Below the pieces are notes generated by a model, which was given only the letters and a program-made list of their open reading frames with translations, searched no databases and was not told the DNA's origin. A DNA stretch of 64,000 nt from JANXYY01 sp035530875 (GTDB taxonomy: Bacteria; Actinomycetota; Actinomycetes; Nanopelagicales; Nanopelagicaceae): positions 1-64,000 of the forward strand of contig DATKUB010000006.1 in assembly GCA_035530875.1 (NCBI GenBank), written 5' to 3'. Below are positions 1 through 7,940 of this stretch, in pieces. The translations under genes and the position numbers were made by a program. The first letter of the stretch is position 1. Each line of letters opens with the position of its first letter.

Positions 1-131
1 CAATTAAGCGCGATATCGGCGTGAAAGACATGGGTACTTCCCTTCCTGGGCATGGCGGTTTTCTTGACCGGCTCGACTCGTTGCTCTTTACGGCGCCATT
101 CGCATTCTTGATAATTCGGTGGCTCGGATGA
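1..131 (+). CDS. cdsA: Phosphatidate cytidylyltransferase, C-terminal end (partial)
   Basis: The first 131 bases are read in the frame starting at base 3 and encode the last 42 residues of a CdsA-type CDP-diglyceride synthase, ending at the TGA at 129-131. The visible residues include IKRDIGVKDMG, the GHGG turn and FLDRLDSL, which match the C-terminal signature of this integral membrane enzyme, followed by a hydrophobic last helix. CdsA makes CDP-diacylglycerol from phosphatidate and CTP for phospholipid synthesis. The gene starts outside the window. Its stop overlaps the likely rlmN start as ATGA, the usual order in actinobacteria. Confidence 0.9.
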   Translation, partial: IKRDIGVKDMGTSLPGHGGFLDRLDSLLFTAPFAFLIIRWLG

Positions 132-1198
132 AGAAGGCACCCCGTCACCTGGCGGACATGCCGCCGGAGGAACGTCGCGATGCAGTCGTCTCTCTTGGCG
201 AGAAAGCGTTCAGGGCAAAGCAGATCGAGACCCATTACTTCGAGCACCTTTCCGACGAGCCGCAGACTTGGACCGATCTTCCAACCGAATCGCGCGAAGT
301 GCTCGTTGATCTGCTTCTGCCAAGGTTGATCACGCTAGTCCGGAGCATCACCTGCGACGGGGGACGCACGAGGAAAGATCTCTGGCGGCTCTTTGACGGA
401 GTGTTGGTTGAGAGCGTCATCATGCGCTACCCGGACCGTGCGACCGTCTGCATCTCCTCTCAGGCCGGCTGTGGCATGGGCTGCCCGTTCTGCGCAACCG
501 GACAAGCTGGCTTAACCCGTAACCTCTCGGCCGGCGAAATCACCGAACAGGTTGTGGCCTCTGCCAGAGCACTGGCGCGCGGTGAGATCGCCGGCGGCCC
601 AATGCGTCTTAGCAACGTGGTGTTCATGGGCATGGGTGAGCCGCTTGCTAATTACGGCGCCGTGATCCAATCGGTACGGAACATCACCACACCAACTCCA
701 CACGGACTTGGGATTTCAGCGCGTTCGGTAACCGTCTCAACGGTTGGCCTCGTCAACGGAATTGAGCGACTCACCAAAGAAGGCATTCCGGTGACGCTTG
801 CCGTTTCGCTGCACACCCCTGACGATGAACTTCGCGACACGCTCGTACCGATAAATCTTAGATTTAAGATCGGCGAAGTTTTAAAAGCCGCCGATTCGTA
901 TGAAGCGAAAACCGGTCGTAGATATTCAATTGAGTACGCGCTGATCCGCGATATCAACGATCAAGCCTGGCGTGCAGACCTGCTTGGCCGGCTATTGAAA
1001 AACAGAAACGTTCACGTCAATCTCATTCCGTTGAACCCGACACCGGGATCGAAGTGGACCGCCTCTCGTGAAGAGGACCAGGATGCTTTTGTGCATTTGC
1101 TTGAAGTGCATGGCGTCTCAGTCACGGTAAGAGACACCAGGGGCAGCGATATTGATGGAGCCTGCGGTCAACTTGCAGCCAGCACTAAAGAGCTTTAG
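128..1198 (+). CDS. rlmN: 23S rRNA (adenine-C2)-methyltransferase, radical SAM
   Basis: RlmN is a cytoplasmic radical-SAM enzyme that methylates C2 of A2503 in 23S rRNA, and in many bacteria A37 of some tRNAs. The [4Fe-4S] cluster motif CxxxCxxC is visible as CGMGCPFC near residue 115, inside SSQAGCGMGCPFCATGQAG. The C-terminal DTRGSDIDGACGQLA carries the conserved second catalytic cysteine. Length of about 356 residues is normal. I chose the ATG at 128 because it overlaps the cdsA stop as ATGA; a GTG at 119 would add three residues. It converges with gcdH, with a 4-base overlap at the ends. Confidence 0.96.
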   Translation: MKKAPRHLADMPPEERRDAVVSLGEKAFRAKQIETHYFEHLSDEPQTWTDLPTESREVLVDLLLPRLITLVRSITCDGGRTRKDLWRLFDGVLVESVIMRYPDRATVCISSQAGCGMGCPFCATGQAGLTRNLSAGEITEQVVASARALARGEIAGGPMRLSNVVFMGMGEPLANYGAVIQSVRNITTPTPHGLGISARSVTVSTVGLVNGIERLTKEGIPVTLAVSLHTPDDELRDTLVPINLRFKIGEVLKAADSYEAKTGRRYSIEYALIRDINDQAWRADLLGRLLKNRNVHVNLIPLNPTPGSKWTASREEDQDAFVHLLEVHGVSVTVRDTRGSDIDGACGQLAASTKEL

Positions 1199-2373
1199 CG
1201 AAACGCTGAGATTCCGGTAAGGGCTCGGCCGATCGTCAGTAGATGAATCTCACTTGTGCCTTCGTAGGTCAACACGGATTCGAGATTGTTTGCGTGGCGC
1301 ATAACCGGGTATTCAAGGGTTATTCCGTTGGCGCCAAGAATTGTCCTTGCGGTCCTGGCTATCTCAATGGCTTCGCGCACGTTGTTCAGTTTTCCAAGGC
1401 TGATCTGTGCCGGCCGAATCTTCCCGGCGTCCTTTAGGCGGCCAAGGTGAATCGCCAACAGATATGACTTCTGCAACTCAAGGGCCATGTTGGTCAGTTT
1501 TTCTTGGGTCAACTGATATGACGCGATCGGCTTATCGAATTGGATACGCGAAGTCGCATACTCTGTTGCTGACTCCAGACAATCGCGCGCGGCACCAATG
1601 ACGCCGAAGAGAATTCCAAAGCGAGCCTCGTTAAGGCATGACATCGGCCCCTTGAGCCCGATCACATTTGGAAGTACCGCGTTGGCTGGAAGTCGAACAT
1701 CTTGAAATACCAGTTCACTGGTGATCGACGCGCGTAGCGAAAGTTTCCCCTTGATCTGATTGGCCGAAAATCCAGGAGTATTCGTGGGCACGACAAACCC
1801 TGCGATGCCGTCGGCGGTCTGCGCCCAAACAACGGCCACGTCCGCGACTGAGCCGTTGGTGATCCACATTTTCGAACCGTTAAGAATCCAATCGTCGCCG
1901 CTCCGTTTGGCGTTGGTGAGCATGCCGCTCGGGTTCGATCCGAAGTCGGATTCAGTCAACCCAAAGCAGCCAATTGCATCGCCAGCGGCCATCTTTGGCA
2001 GCCATTCTTTTTTCTGCTCTTCGCTGCCAAACTTCCAGATTGCAAACATCGCTAGGGAACCCTGCACGCTAACAAATGATCTGAGGCCCGAATCTGCGGC
2101 TTCTAACTCGAGGGCGGCTAGTCCATAGGCAGTGGCCGAAGTTCCAGCACATCCGTAGCCCTCAAGATGCATGCCAAGCAGCCCCATCTGGCCAAAACTC
2201 TTCGCGAGTTCTCGAGCCGGCAGCTCTCCCGATTCAAACCAATCGGCAATGTGCGGCTTCAATTCGGCCTGAACAAATGTGCGCACCGTGTCTTTGATGG
2301 CGTGCTCTTCATCGTTGAGCAAGTCATCGGCGCCAAGTAGATCGAGTGCAGACTGCGGTTGTATTTGGCTCAT
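1195..2373 (-). CDS. gcdH: Acyl-CoA dehydrogenase, glutaryl-CoA dehydrogenase type
   Basis: A 392-residue flavin acyl-CoA dehydrogenase. The N-terminal helical domain is followed by the FAD/acyl-CoA contact region GCFGLTESDFGSNP and the beta-domain segment WILNGSKMWITNG. The C-terminal TYEGTSEIHLLTIGRALTG holds the catalytic glutamate near residue 371, in the YEGT context of glutaryl-CoA dehydrogenases, which oxidatively decarboxylate glutaryl-CoA to crotonyl-CoA. It lies at the end of the minus-strand amine-degradation genes. If the locus also handles cadaverine or lysine, glutaryl-CoA would be the expected product; that is inference. Isobutyryl- or other short-chain acyl-CoA specificity cannot be excluded. 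Confidence 0.85.
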   Translation of the reverse strand: MSQIQPQSALDLLGADDLLNDEEHAIKDTVRTFVQAELKPHIADWFESGELPARELAKSFGQMGLLGMHLEGYGCAGTSATAYGLAALELEAADSGLRSFVSVQGSLAMFAIWKFGSEEQKKEWLPKMAAGDAIGCFGLTESDFGSNPSGMLTNAKRSGDDWILNGSKMWITNGSVADVAVVWAQTADGIAGFVVPTNTPGFSANQIKGKLSLRASITSELVFQDVRLPANAVLPNVIGLKGPMSCLNEARFGILFGVIGAARDCLESATEYATSRIQFDKPIASYQLTQEKLTNMALELQKSYLLAIHLGRLKDAGKIRPAQISLGKLNNVREAIEIARTARTILGANGITLEYPVMRHANNLESVLTYEGTSEIHLLTIGRALTGISAFR

Positions 2374-2406
2374 GCTGCCTATCCTGCTTCCTGATTCTTG
2401 GAAACG

Positions 2407-3780
2407 CTAATGCCCGAGAAGCGGTGCCATCGCTTTGGCAATGTAACTCGAGTGCCGGGTAAGAGATTCTTCGCGGTCGGCGACTGACATAGCCAAGAGG
2501 CCCGCGTTGACAGCCAGCCACCTAATTGGTTCGGGCTCCCAGAGTCTGGATTTGTGGCCAACCAGGGGCAGGCGAGTGAAGTGATTCTCTTTCTCCATGA
2601 TCAAACTGGCCAAGGTGGCTCCGGCTAGGTAAGTCGTCGTAACACCGTCACCAACATAACCGCCAGCGCTGGCCAGCCCAGTATTCCGATCCAGGTTTAC
2701 CTGCGGATGCCAATCCCGACTGATGCCAAGCGGACCGCCCCAGGCATGAGTGAAGAGGTGGTTTTTTACCTCAGGGAACCAGTCGCGGACCAGATTGCGC
2801 AATGCTTCATGCACTTTGGGGTCGCGGTCTTGGGACGGCCTGATCTTGGAGCCAAAAAAGTAAGGTGCGCCTCGGCCACCAACTGCCAGGCGATCATCTG
2901 CGGTGCGCTGTCCATAGACGATCAGGTGCCGCGCTTCTGAGAATGTTTCATAAGCGCGAAGGCCAATCCGATCCCAGATCCAAGCGGGAAGCGGTTCGGT
3001 CGCCACCATTAGCGAATAGACGGGAGCTAGTTCGCGCTTAGCGCTCCCTCTGTTTATCGCAGGAGTAAAGGCTTCAGTTGCTCGAATAACGAATTTTGCT
3101 TGGACGCGGCCGCGATCGGTGACTACTAGATGCGGCTCAATCAACTTGGCATGCGTCCGCTCATAGATAACTGCGCCGGCGTTTTCCACCACGCGGGCGA
3201 GGCCCCGCACCAACTTTGTTGGATGAACGCGCGCGCAAGACGGATCAAATGACCCACCAATGGCGCCTTCGATATCAATCCTAGAAAGAACATCGGCTCT
3301 GCCCAGGAGTTCGCTCTCTGTTCCGTATCTGGCGTCGTCGGACACTTCTTTGGTAAGGCGACGCATCTGCACCTTGGTGCGCGCGACGGTGATTCGACCG
3401 CCACGAACAAAATCCGCATCAACGTCGTGGTCTGTACAGAATTGTTCAATGCCGTCGATTGATTCAACGAGGGCGCTTCGAATCGCCTGCGCAGATGTAG
3501 GGCCGGATTCATTTGTTAACCGCGAGTTAGAAACTGGGTAGATGGCCGACGCCCAGCCACCGTTACGTCCACTTGCGCCAAAACCGGCAATTTGTGATTC
3601 GATAATTGCGATCGTTAGTGAAGGGTCAAACTTCAGCAAGTGATACGCACTCCATAGGCCGGTAAATCCGGCTCCGACGATGGCGACGTCCACTTCGATG
3701 TCACCATCGAGTTGACGCCTGGGCGTGAACTCTTCGCCGGAAGTGTCATGCCAGAGTGATAAACCACGATAATTTTTCAT
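2407..3780 (-). CDS. FAD-dependent oxidoreductase, DAO family (amine oxidase-like)
   Basis: A 457-residue D-amino-acid-oxidase-fold flavoprotein. The Rossmann motif VAIVGAGFTGLWSAYHLL starts near residue 33, is followed by an acidic strand end (AIIES), and then GASGRNGGWAS, typical of the PuuB/glycine-oxidase-like group that oxidises amines or N-substituted amino acids. A distal glycine-rich GGYVGDGVTTTYLAG closes the FAD domain. The ATG follows a GGGAGG ribosome-binding site, and the preceding PPOX gene stops immediately upstream, so the two are probably co-transcribed. A paralogue lies at 13664-15076. A role in putrescine or gamma-glutamylputrescine oxidation is inferred from context; the exact substrate is not visible. 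Confidence 0.85.
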   Translation of the reverse strand: MKNYRGLSLWHDTSGEEFTPRRQLDGDIEVDVAIVGAGFTGLWSAYHLLKFDPSLTIAIIESQIAGFGASGRNGGWASAIYPVSNSRLTNESGPTSAQAIRSALVESIDGIEQFCTDHDVDADFVRGGRITVARTKVQMRRLTKEVSDDARYGTESELLGRADVLSRIDIEGAIGGSFDPSCARVHPTKLVRGLARVVENAGAVIYERTHAKLIEPHLVVTDRGRVQAKFVIRATEAFTPAINRGSAKRELAPVYSLMVATEPLPAWIWDRIGLRAYETFSEARHLIVYGQRTADDRLAVGGRGAPYFFGSKIRPSQDRDPKVHEALRNLVRDWFPEVKNHLFTHAWGGPLGISRDWHPQVNLDRNTGLASAGGYVGDGVTTTYLAGATLASLIMEKENHFTRLPLVGHKSRLWEPEPIRWLAVNAGLLAMSVADREESLTRHSSYIAKAMAPLLGH

Positions 3781-4422
3781 TTACGCCCTCCCAGTGGGCC
3801 AGTTGGCCAAGTACTGCGGGGGCGCGATTCCCGGCTCTAGGTCTCCGGCAGCGCGCGGCGTTCCCCATTTGTGAATCATTGGCACGACTCCGGCCCAGAT
3901 TGGCGTACTCAGATCTTCTGGAAGATCTTCAGGGTCAGTAGCTGAAATCTTTATGCTGAACTCGTCTAGTGAAAGTGCAACAACGGTTGTGGCACTCAAT
4001 TCTTTGTCGTTAGATTTCCGAATTTCAGCTAGACGCCCTGGTTGAAAATGTTCAGTAAGTACTTCCAATGCTTCTACTTTTTCGACTCCGGACAGGGTCA
4101 CTGCACTTCCAAGGATCATGGCGCTTCGGTAGTGCATTGAAGATTCAAACGACGTCCTGGCCAGCACCACTCCATCGAGCAGGGTAATGCTGGCGCAGCA
4201 AGGCACTCCGGAACTCAATAGTTTGAACAGCCTTGAGGCGTTCGAGCCGTGCATAAGCAGGCGATCTCCATCGCGCGCGCAACCAACCGGGATCGCATAC
4301 GGCTGGTTACCGTCGATGATTGCCACATGTGCGATCAGAGCGCTATCTAGGATCGAATTTAGAACGGAGCGGTCACCGACTGCCTTCTTGGGCAGCCGGC
4401 GCACCCGCGTCCGTTCGCTCAT
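3781..4422 (-). CDS. Pyridoxamine 5'-phosphate oxidase family FMN-binding protein
   Basis: A 213-residue protein resembling the Pyridox_ox_2 split-barrel family. An N-terminal RVRRLPKKAVGDR segment is followed by AHVAIIDGNQPYAIPVGCARDGDRLLMHGS, the family's flavin-binding strand pattern, and SMHYRSAMILGSAVTLSG. These proteins bind FMN or F420; many have no assigned reaction. It lies between a class III aminotransferase (16 bases upstream) and the DAO-type oxidoreductase, which starts directly after its stop, so it belongs to the same minus-strand operon. A flavin-linked auxiliary function in amine oxidation is inference. The ribosome-binding site is weak. Confidence 0.8.
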   Translation of the reverse strand: MSERTRVRRLPKKAVGDRSVLNSILDSALIAHVAIIDGNQPYAIPVGCARDGDRLLMHGSNASRLFKLLSSGVPCCASITLLDGVVLARTSFESSMHYRSAMILGSAVTLSGVEKVEALEVLTEHFQPGRLAEIRKSNDKELSATTVVALSLDEFSIKISATDPEDLPEDLSTPIWAGVVPMIHKWGTPRAAGDLEPGIAPPQYLANWPTGRA

Positions 4423-4437
4423 CTTTTTGAGGCTCGC

Positions 4438-5838
4438 TTAGAGAATTGCCGACGCTTGGGTCAGAACGCTACGCAGGATCTGTTCGATTTCATCGAAATG
4501 CTCCTGAGTACAGATCAGTGGTGGTGCGATCTGAATGACAGGTTCACCGCGATCGTCTGCTCTGCAGTAGAGCCCAGCTTCGAAGAGGGCCTTTGAGAGG
4601 AAACCCCGTAGAAGTCGCTCGCTTTCGTCGGCCGTAAAGGTTTCCCTGGTGTTCTTGTCCCTGACTAATTCGATTCCGTAGAAGAAGCCTGCTCCTCGAA
4701 CGTCGCCAACAATTGGCAGATCCTTCAACTTCTCTAGAGTCGAGCGGAGTGCGCCCTCATTGGCTCGCACGTGCTCGTTGATCTTTTCTTTCTCCATTAA
4801 GTCAAGGTTGGCCATTGCAACTGCGGCCCCAACTGGATGGCCGCCCCAGGTGAATCCGTGGAGGAATGAGTTGGTGCCTTTGCGGAATGGCTCGTAGAGC
4901 CGATCGCTTACGATCATCGCGCCCATAGGCACATAGCCACTTGTCATTCCCTTTGCGCAGGTGATGATGTCGGGTTTGATTCCGTAACGGTGGCTGGCGA
5001 ACGAATCACCGATACGTCCGAAGGCGGTGATGACTTCATCTGCAACCATGATTACGTCGTACTTGGTGCAGATTTCCCTGACTCGCTGGAGGTATCCCGG
5101 GGGAGGTGGAAAGCAACCGCCTGAATTTTGGACTGGCTCAACGAATACCGCAGCAACAGTATCTGCGCCCTCGAAAAGGATCATCTCTTCAATCCGGTTT
5201 GCTGCCCACATGCCGAAGGCATGTTCATCATTGCGCAGATGCTCTGGCGCGCGATAGAAGTTGGTATTCGGTACCTTCAGCGTTCCCGGTACGAGTGGTT
5301 CGAAAAACTGTTTGGCTGCCGGAATACCGGTAATCGAAAGAGCGCCTTGGGTGGTCCCGTGGTAGGCGATGGAGCGGCTGATGACTTTGTGTTTCATCGG
5401 CTTACCCATCATTTTGAAGTACTGCTTTGCGAGTTTGAACGCGCTCTCGACGGCTTCGCCACCGGCGCTTGTGAAGAAGACTCGGTTGAGGTCTCCTGGG
5501 GCCAGGTGCGCCAGGCGTTCGGCTAAGTCAACTGCTGGCGGGTTGGCATAGGACCAGATGGGGAAATGACCAAGGGTGCTCATCTGACGAGCGGCGGCCT
5601 CAGCTAATTCCTGTCGACCGTGACCCATCTGGACCGTGAAGAGGCCAGAGAGCCCATCGAGGTAGCGTCGGCCTCGGTCATCGTAAATATAAGGACCTTC
5701 GCCGCGCACGATAACCGGGACTGATGCGCCCTCGTGGTAGGTGGACATGCGCGTGAAGTGCATCCAAAGATGCTTCTGTGCGCGATCTGAAAGATTGTCA
5801 CTGAAATTTTCAACAACGTATTGTGGCGTGGTAGTCAT
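4438..5838 (-). CDS. Class III PLP aminotransferase (putrescine/omega-amine type)
   Basis: A 466-residue fold-type I aminotransferase. The conserved blocks of class III enzymes are present: GLFTVQMGHGR, FFTSAGGEAVESAFKLA, the cofactor aspartate in VADEVITAFGRIG, and the PLP lysine in CAKGMTSGYVPMGA. The opening YVVENFSDNLSDRAQKHLWMHFTR resembles the aspartate aminotransferase family group that includes putrescine-pyruvate and beta-alanine-pyruvate aminotransferases. It would move the amino group of putrescine or a related omega-amine to a keto acid, giving 4-aminobutanal. The start has a GGGG-type site and overlaps the Lrp stop by four bases, placing the regulator first in this operon. Confidence 0.9.
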   Translation of the reverse strand: MTTTPQYVVENFSDNLSDRAQKHLWMHFTRMSTYHEGASVPVIVRGEGPYIYDDRGRRYLDGLSGLFTVQMGHGRQELAEAAARQMSTLGHFPIWSYANPPAVDLAERLAHLAPGDLNRVFFTSAGGEAVESAFKLAKQYFKMMGKPMKHKVISRSIAYHGTTQGALSITGIPAAKQFFEPLVPGTLKVPNTNFYRAPEHLRNDEHAFGMWAANRIEEMILFEGADTVAAVFVEPVQNSGGCFPPPPGYLQRVREICTKYDVIMVADEVITAFGRIGDSFASHRYGIKPDIITCAKGMTSGYVPMGAMIVSDRLYEPFRKGTNSFLHGFTWGGHPVGAAVAMANLDLMEKEKINEHVRANEGALRSTLEKLKDLPIVGDVRGAGFFYGIELVRDKNTRETFTADESERLLRGFLSKALFEAGLYCRADDRGEPVIQIAPPLICTQEHFDEIEQILRSVLTQASAIL

Positions 5839-6329
5839 CTTGTTCCCCAGTTGTATAGCTGTTTACGGAGTTTCAAGTAGATGAAACTCTCGGTTCCTCT
5901 GACAGTCGGAATGTTCCGAATGCGCTGAAGTAGTTCAAGCATGTGATCGTCGTCTTCGCAGATGACCTCGGCCATCACGTCGAATGCGCCCGCGGTAACA
6001 ACCACGTAGTCGACCTCTGGATAGCTGGCAAGTTGGTCGGCGACTTTCTGAAGGTCGCCGTCAACTTTCATGCCGAGCATCGCCATCCGAGAAAAGCCAA
6101 CGGTTAGCGGGTCGGTCACCGCCACAATTTGCATAACCCCGGATTCGATCAGGCGCTGTACGCGTTGGCGGACGGCGGCTTCGGAGAGCCCAACGACCGC
6201 TCCGATTGCCGAGTAGGACTTACGGCCGTCGATCTGGAGCTGTTCAATAATGGACTTTGAAACGTCGTCAATGGCCATCCGGAGATGACGGTCCTTCTCG
6301 GACACTCGGTGGATTGCAGGTGCGGCCAT
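5835..6329 (-). CDS. Lrp/AsnC-family transcriptional regulator
   Basis: A 164-residue feast/famine regulator. Residues about 20-75 form the N-terminal winged helix-turn-helix (IIEQLQIDGRKSYSAIGAV, then VRQRVQRLIESGVM). The C-terminal RAM ligand-binding and oligomerisation domain follows (DYVVVTAGAFDVMAEVICEDDDHMLELLQRI). It is divergent from the aldehyde dehydrogenase at 6490 and is the first gene of the minus-strand amine operon, so it is well placed to control both and probably itself. The effector is likely an amino acid or amine made by the pathway; that is inference. No clear ribosome-binding site precedes the ATG. Confidence 0.92.
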   Translation of the reverse strand: MAAPAIHRVSEKDRHLRMAIDDVSKSIIEQLQIDGRKSYSAIGAVVGLSEAAVRQRVQRLIESGVMQIVAVTDPLTVGFSRMAMLGMKVDGDLQKVADQLASYPEVDYVVVTAGAFDVMAEVICEDDDHMLELLQRIRNIPTVRGTESFIYLKLRKQLYNWGTR

Positions 6330-6368
6330 ATTAAGAGGATGCCGGTTTTGCTGGCATTTGGCAACTAA

Positions 6369-6397
6369 TTTCGTAGATTTTTAGCGAAAATGCTTCG
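6369..6397. promoter_or_regulatory. Candidate Lrp-type operator in the divergent intergenic region
   Basis: The 160-base space between the Lrp gene and the first aldehyde dehydrogenase is AT-rich and holds nested inverted repeats: TTTCG at 6369-6373 with CGAAA at 6385-6389, and CGAA at 6385-6388 with TTCG at 6394-6397. AT-rich imperfect palindromes of this size are typical of Lrp/AsnC sites. Assignment to the adjacent regulator is inferred from position only. Confidence 0.4.
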
Positions 6398-6489
6398 AAA
6401 TCAATAGTTTAGTGACCGATGTACTATCAAATCGACCACTCAAGGGCGTACGCTGCGCACACTCTCGCACCACTTAAGGAGATAGACCT

Positions 6490-7920
6490 GTGTCCCGGAA
6501 ACTGCAGAACTTCATCAATGGCAAGTACGTCGACTCTCAGTCAGGTGCCCAGGCCGAAATCATTAATCCATCAACGGGACAGGCTTACGCCTCTGCGCCA
6601 ATTTCGGATCAGGCCGATGTTGACCTAGCCATGGGCGCCGCGTCCGCAGCTTTTGAACAGTGGCGCGAGACGACTCCAAGCGAACGCCAGCGGGCACTGC
6701 TCAAGATCGCAGATGCCTTTGAGGCGCGGGCCGATGAATTGGTGGCGATCGAAAGTGAGAACACCGGTAAGCCCCTGTCATTGACCACCTCTGAAGAGAT
6801 TCCACCGATGCTGGACCAGATTAGATTTTTTGCTGGCGCTGCGCGGATGCTGGAAGGCAAATCTGCCGGGGAATATATGCGCGGCCACACCTCAATGATT
6901 CGTCGCGAGCCGATCGGTGTCGTAGCCCAAGTCGCTCCGTGGAACTACCCAATGATGATGGCGGTCTGGAAATGGGCGCCGGCGATCGCCGCCGGTAACA
7001 CCGTAGTTCTCAAGCCCAGCGATACCACGCCGGCATCAACGGTCTGGATGGCCAACGTTATGGCAGAGCACTTGCCGGCTGGTGTTTTCAACGTAGTCTG
7101 CGGCGATCGGGCAACTGGTCGGACTCTTGTGGAGCATCCAACGCCGCAGATGGTCTCCATCACTGGTTCGGTGCGAGCCGGCATGGAGGTAGCTACCTCG
7201 GCGGCCAAAGATGTTAAGCGAGTCCACCTTGAATTAGGCGGGAACGCACCTGTCATCGTCTATGCCGATGCAGATCTAGAAGCAGCAGCGGCCGCAATCG
7301 CAATCGCTGGTTTCTTCAACGCCGGCCAGGACTGTACGGCTGGAACGAGAGTCCTCGTACAGGCTCCGGCCTATGACAAGTTTGTGGCCCTGCTAGCCGA
7401 ACAGGCTAAGACTGTTGCGCTAACTGGAGCACCAGATGAGGACGTGCTTTTCGGCCCAGTTAACAATGCAAACCAACTAGCCCGGGTTTCCGGTCTCATT
7501 GAGCGAGTGCCATCGCATGCTTCGATCGTCGCCGGCGGGTCAAGGGTAGATCGGCCAGGCTTCTTCCTGGAAGCAACCGTCGTTGCCGACCTTAAGCAGA
7601 ATGACGAACTCGTCCAGAATGAGATTTTCGGTCCGGTAATTACCGTGCAGAAATTTAGCGACGAAAAAGAGGCGCTGAGCTATGCGAACGGCGTCCAATA
7701 TGCACTGGCCTCAAGCGTTTGGACCAAGGATCATGGCTGCGCGATGCGAATGGCCAAGCGTCTTGATTTCGGTTGCGTCTGGATCAACACCCATATCCCA
7801 CTCGTCGCCGAGATGCCACATGGTGGCTTTAAACACTCTGGATACGGCAAGGATCTTTCGATGTATGGGTTTGAGGATTACACCAGAATCAAACACGTCA
7901 TGATGAACATCAACGAATAG
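6490..7920 (+). CDS. Aldehyde dehydrogenase, gamma-aminobutyraldehyde type
   Basis: A 476-residue NAD(P)-dependent aldehyde dehydrogenase. Visible landmarks are the cofactor-site APWNYPMMMAVWKWAPAIAAGN, the conserved SITGSVRAG turn, the glutamate motif HLELGGNAPVIV, the catalytic cysteine in FFNAGQDCTAGTR, and NEIFGPVITV near the C-terminus. The GQDCTA context is that of aminobutyraldehyde and betaine-aldehyde dehydrogenases, which would turn 4-aminobutanal into GABA. The GTG start at 6490 has a strong AAGGAG site at 6477-6482. It heads a plus-strand unit through the second dehydrogenase and PotDABC, divergent from the Lrp regulator. Confidence 0.92.
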   Translation: MSRKLQNFINGKYVDSQSGAQAEIINPSTGQAYASAPISDQADVDLAMGAASAAFEQWRETTPSERQRALLKIADAFEARADELVAIESENTGKPLSLTTSEEIPPMLDQIRFFAGAARMLEGKSAGEYMRGHTSMIRREPIGVVAQVAPWNYPMMMAVWKWAPAIAAGNTVVLKPSDTTPASTVWMANVMAEHLPAGVFNVVCGDRATGRTLVEHPTPQMVSITGSVRAGMEVATSAAKDVKRVHLELGGNAPVIVYADADLEAAAAAIAIAGFFNAGQDCTAGTRVLVQAPAYDKFVALLAEQAKTVALTGAPDEDVLFGPVNNANQLARVSGLIERVPSHASIVAGGSRVDRPGFFLEATVVADLKQNDELVQNEIFGPVITVQKFSDEKEALSYANGVQYALASSVWTKDHGCAMRMAKRLDFGCVWINTHIPLVAEMPHGGFKHSGYGKDLSMYGFEDYTRIKHVMMNINE

Positions 7921-7940
7921 CCCTCGTCCAACGCAGAGAA

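Noticed and set aside
235..957. Several minus-strand frames opposite rlmN
   Set aside because: Shadows of the RlmN coding sequence without motifs or start signals.
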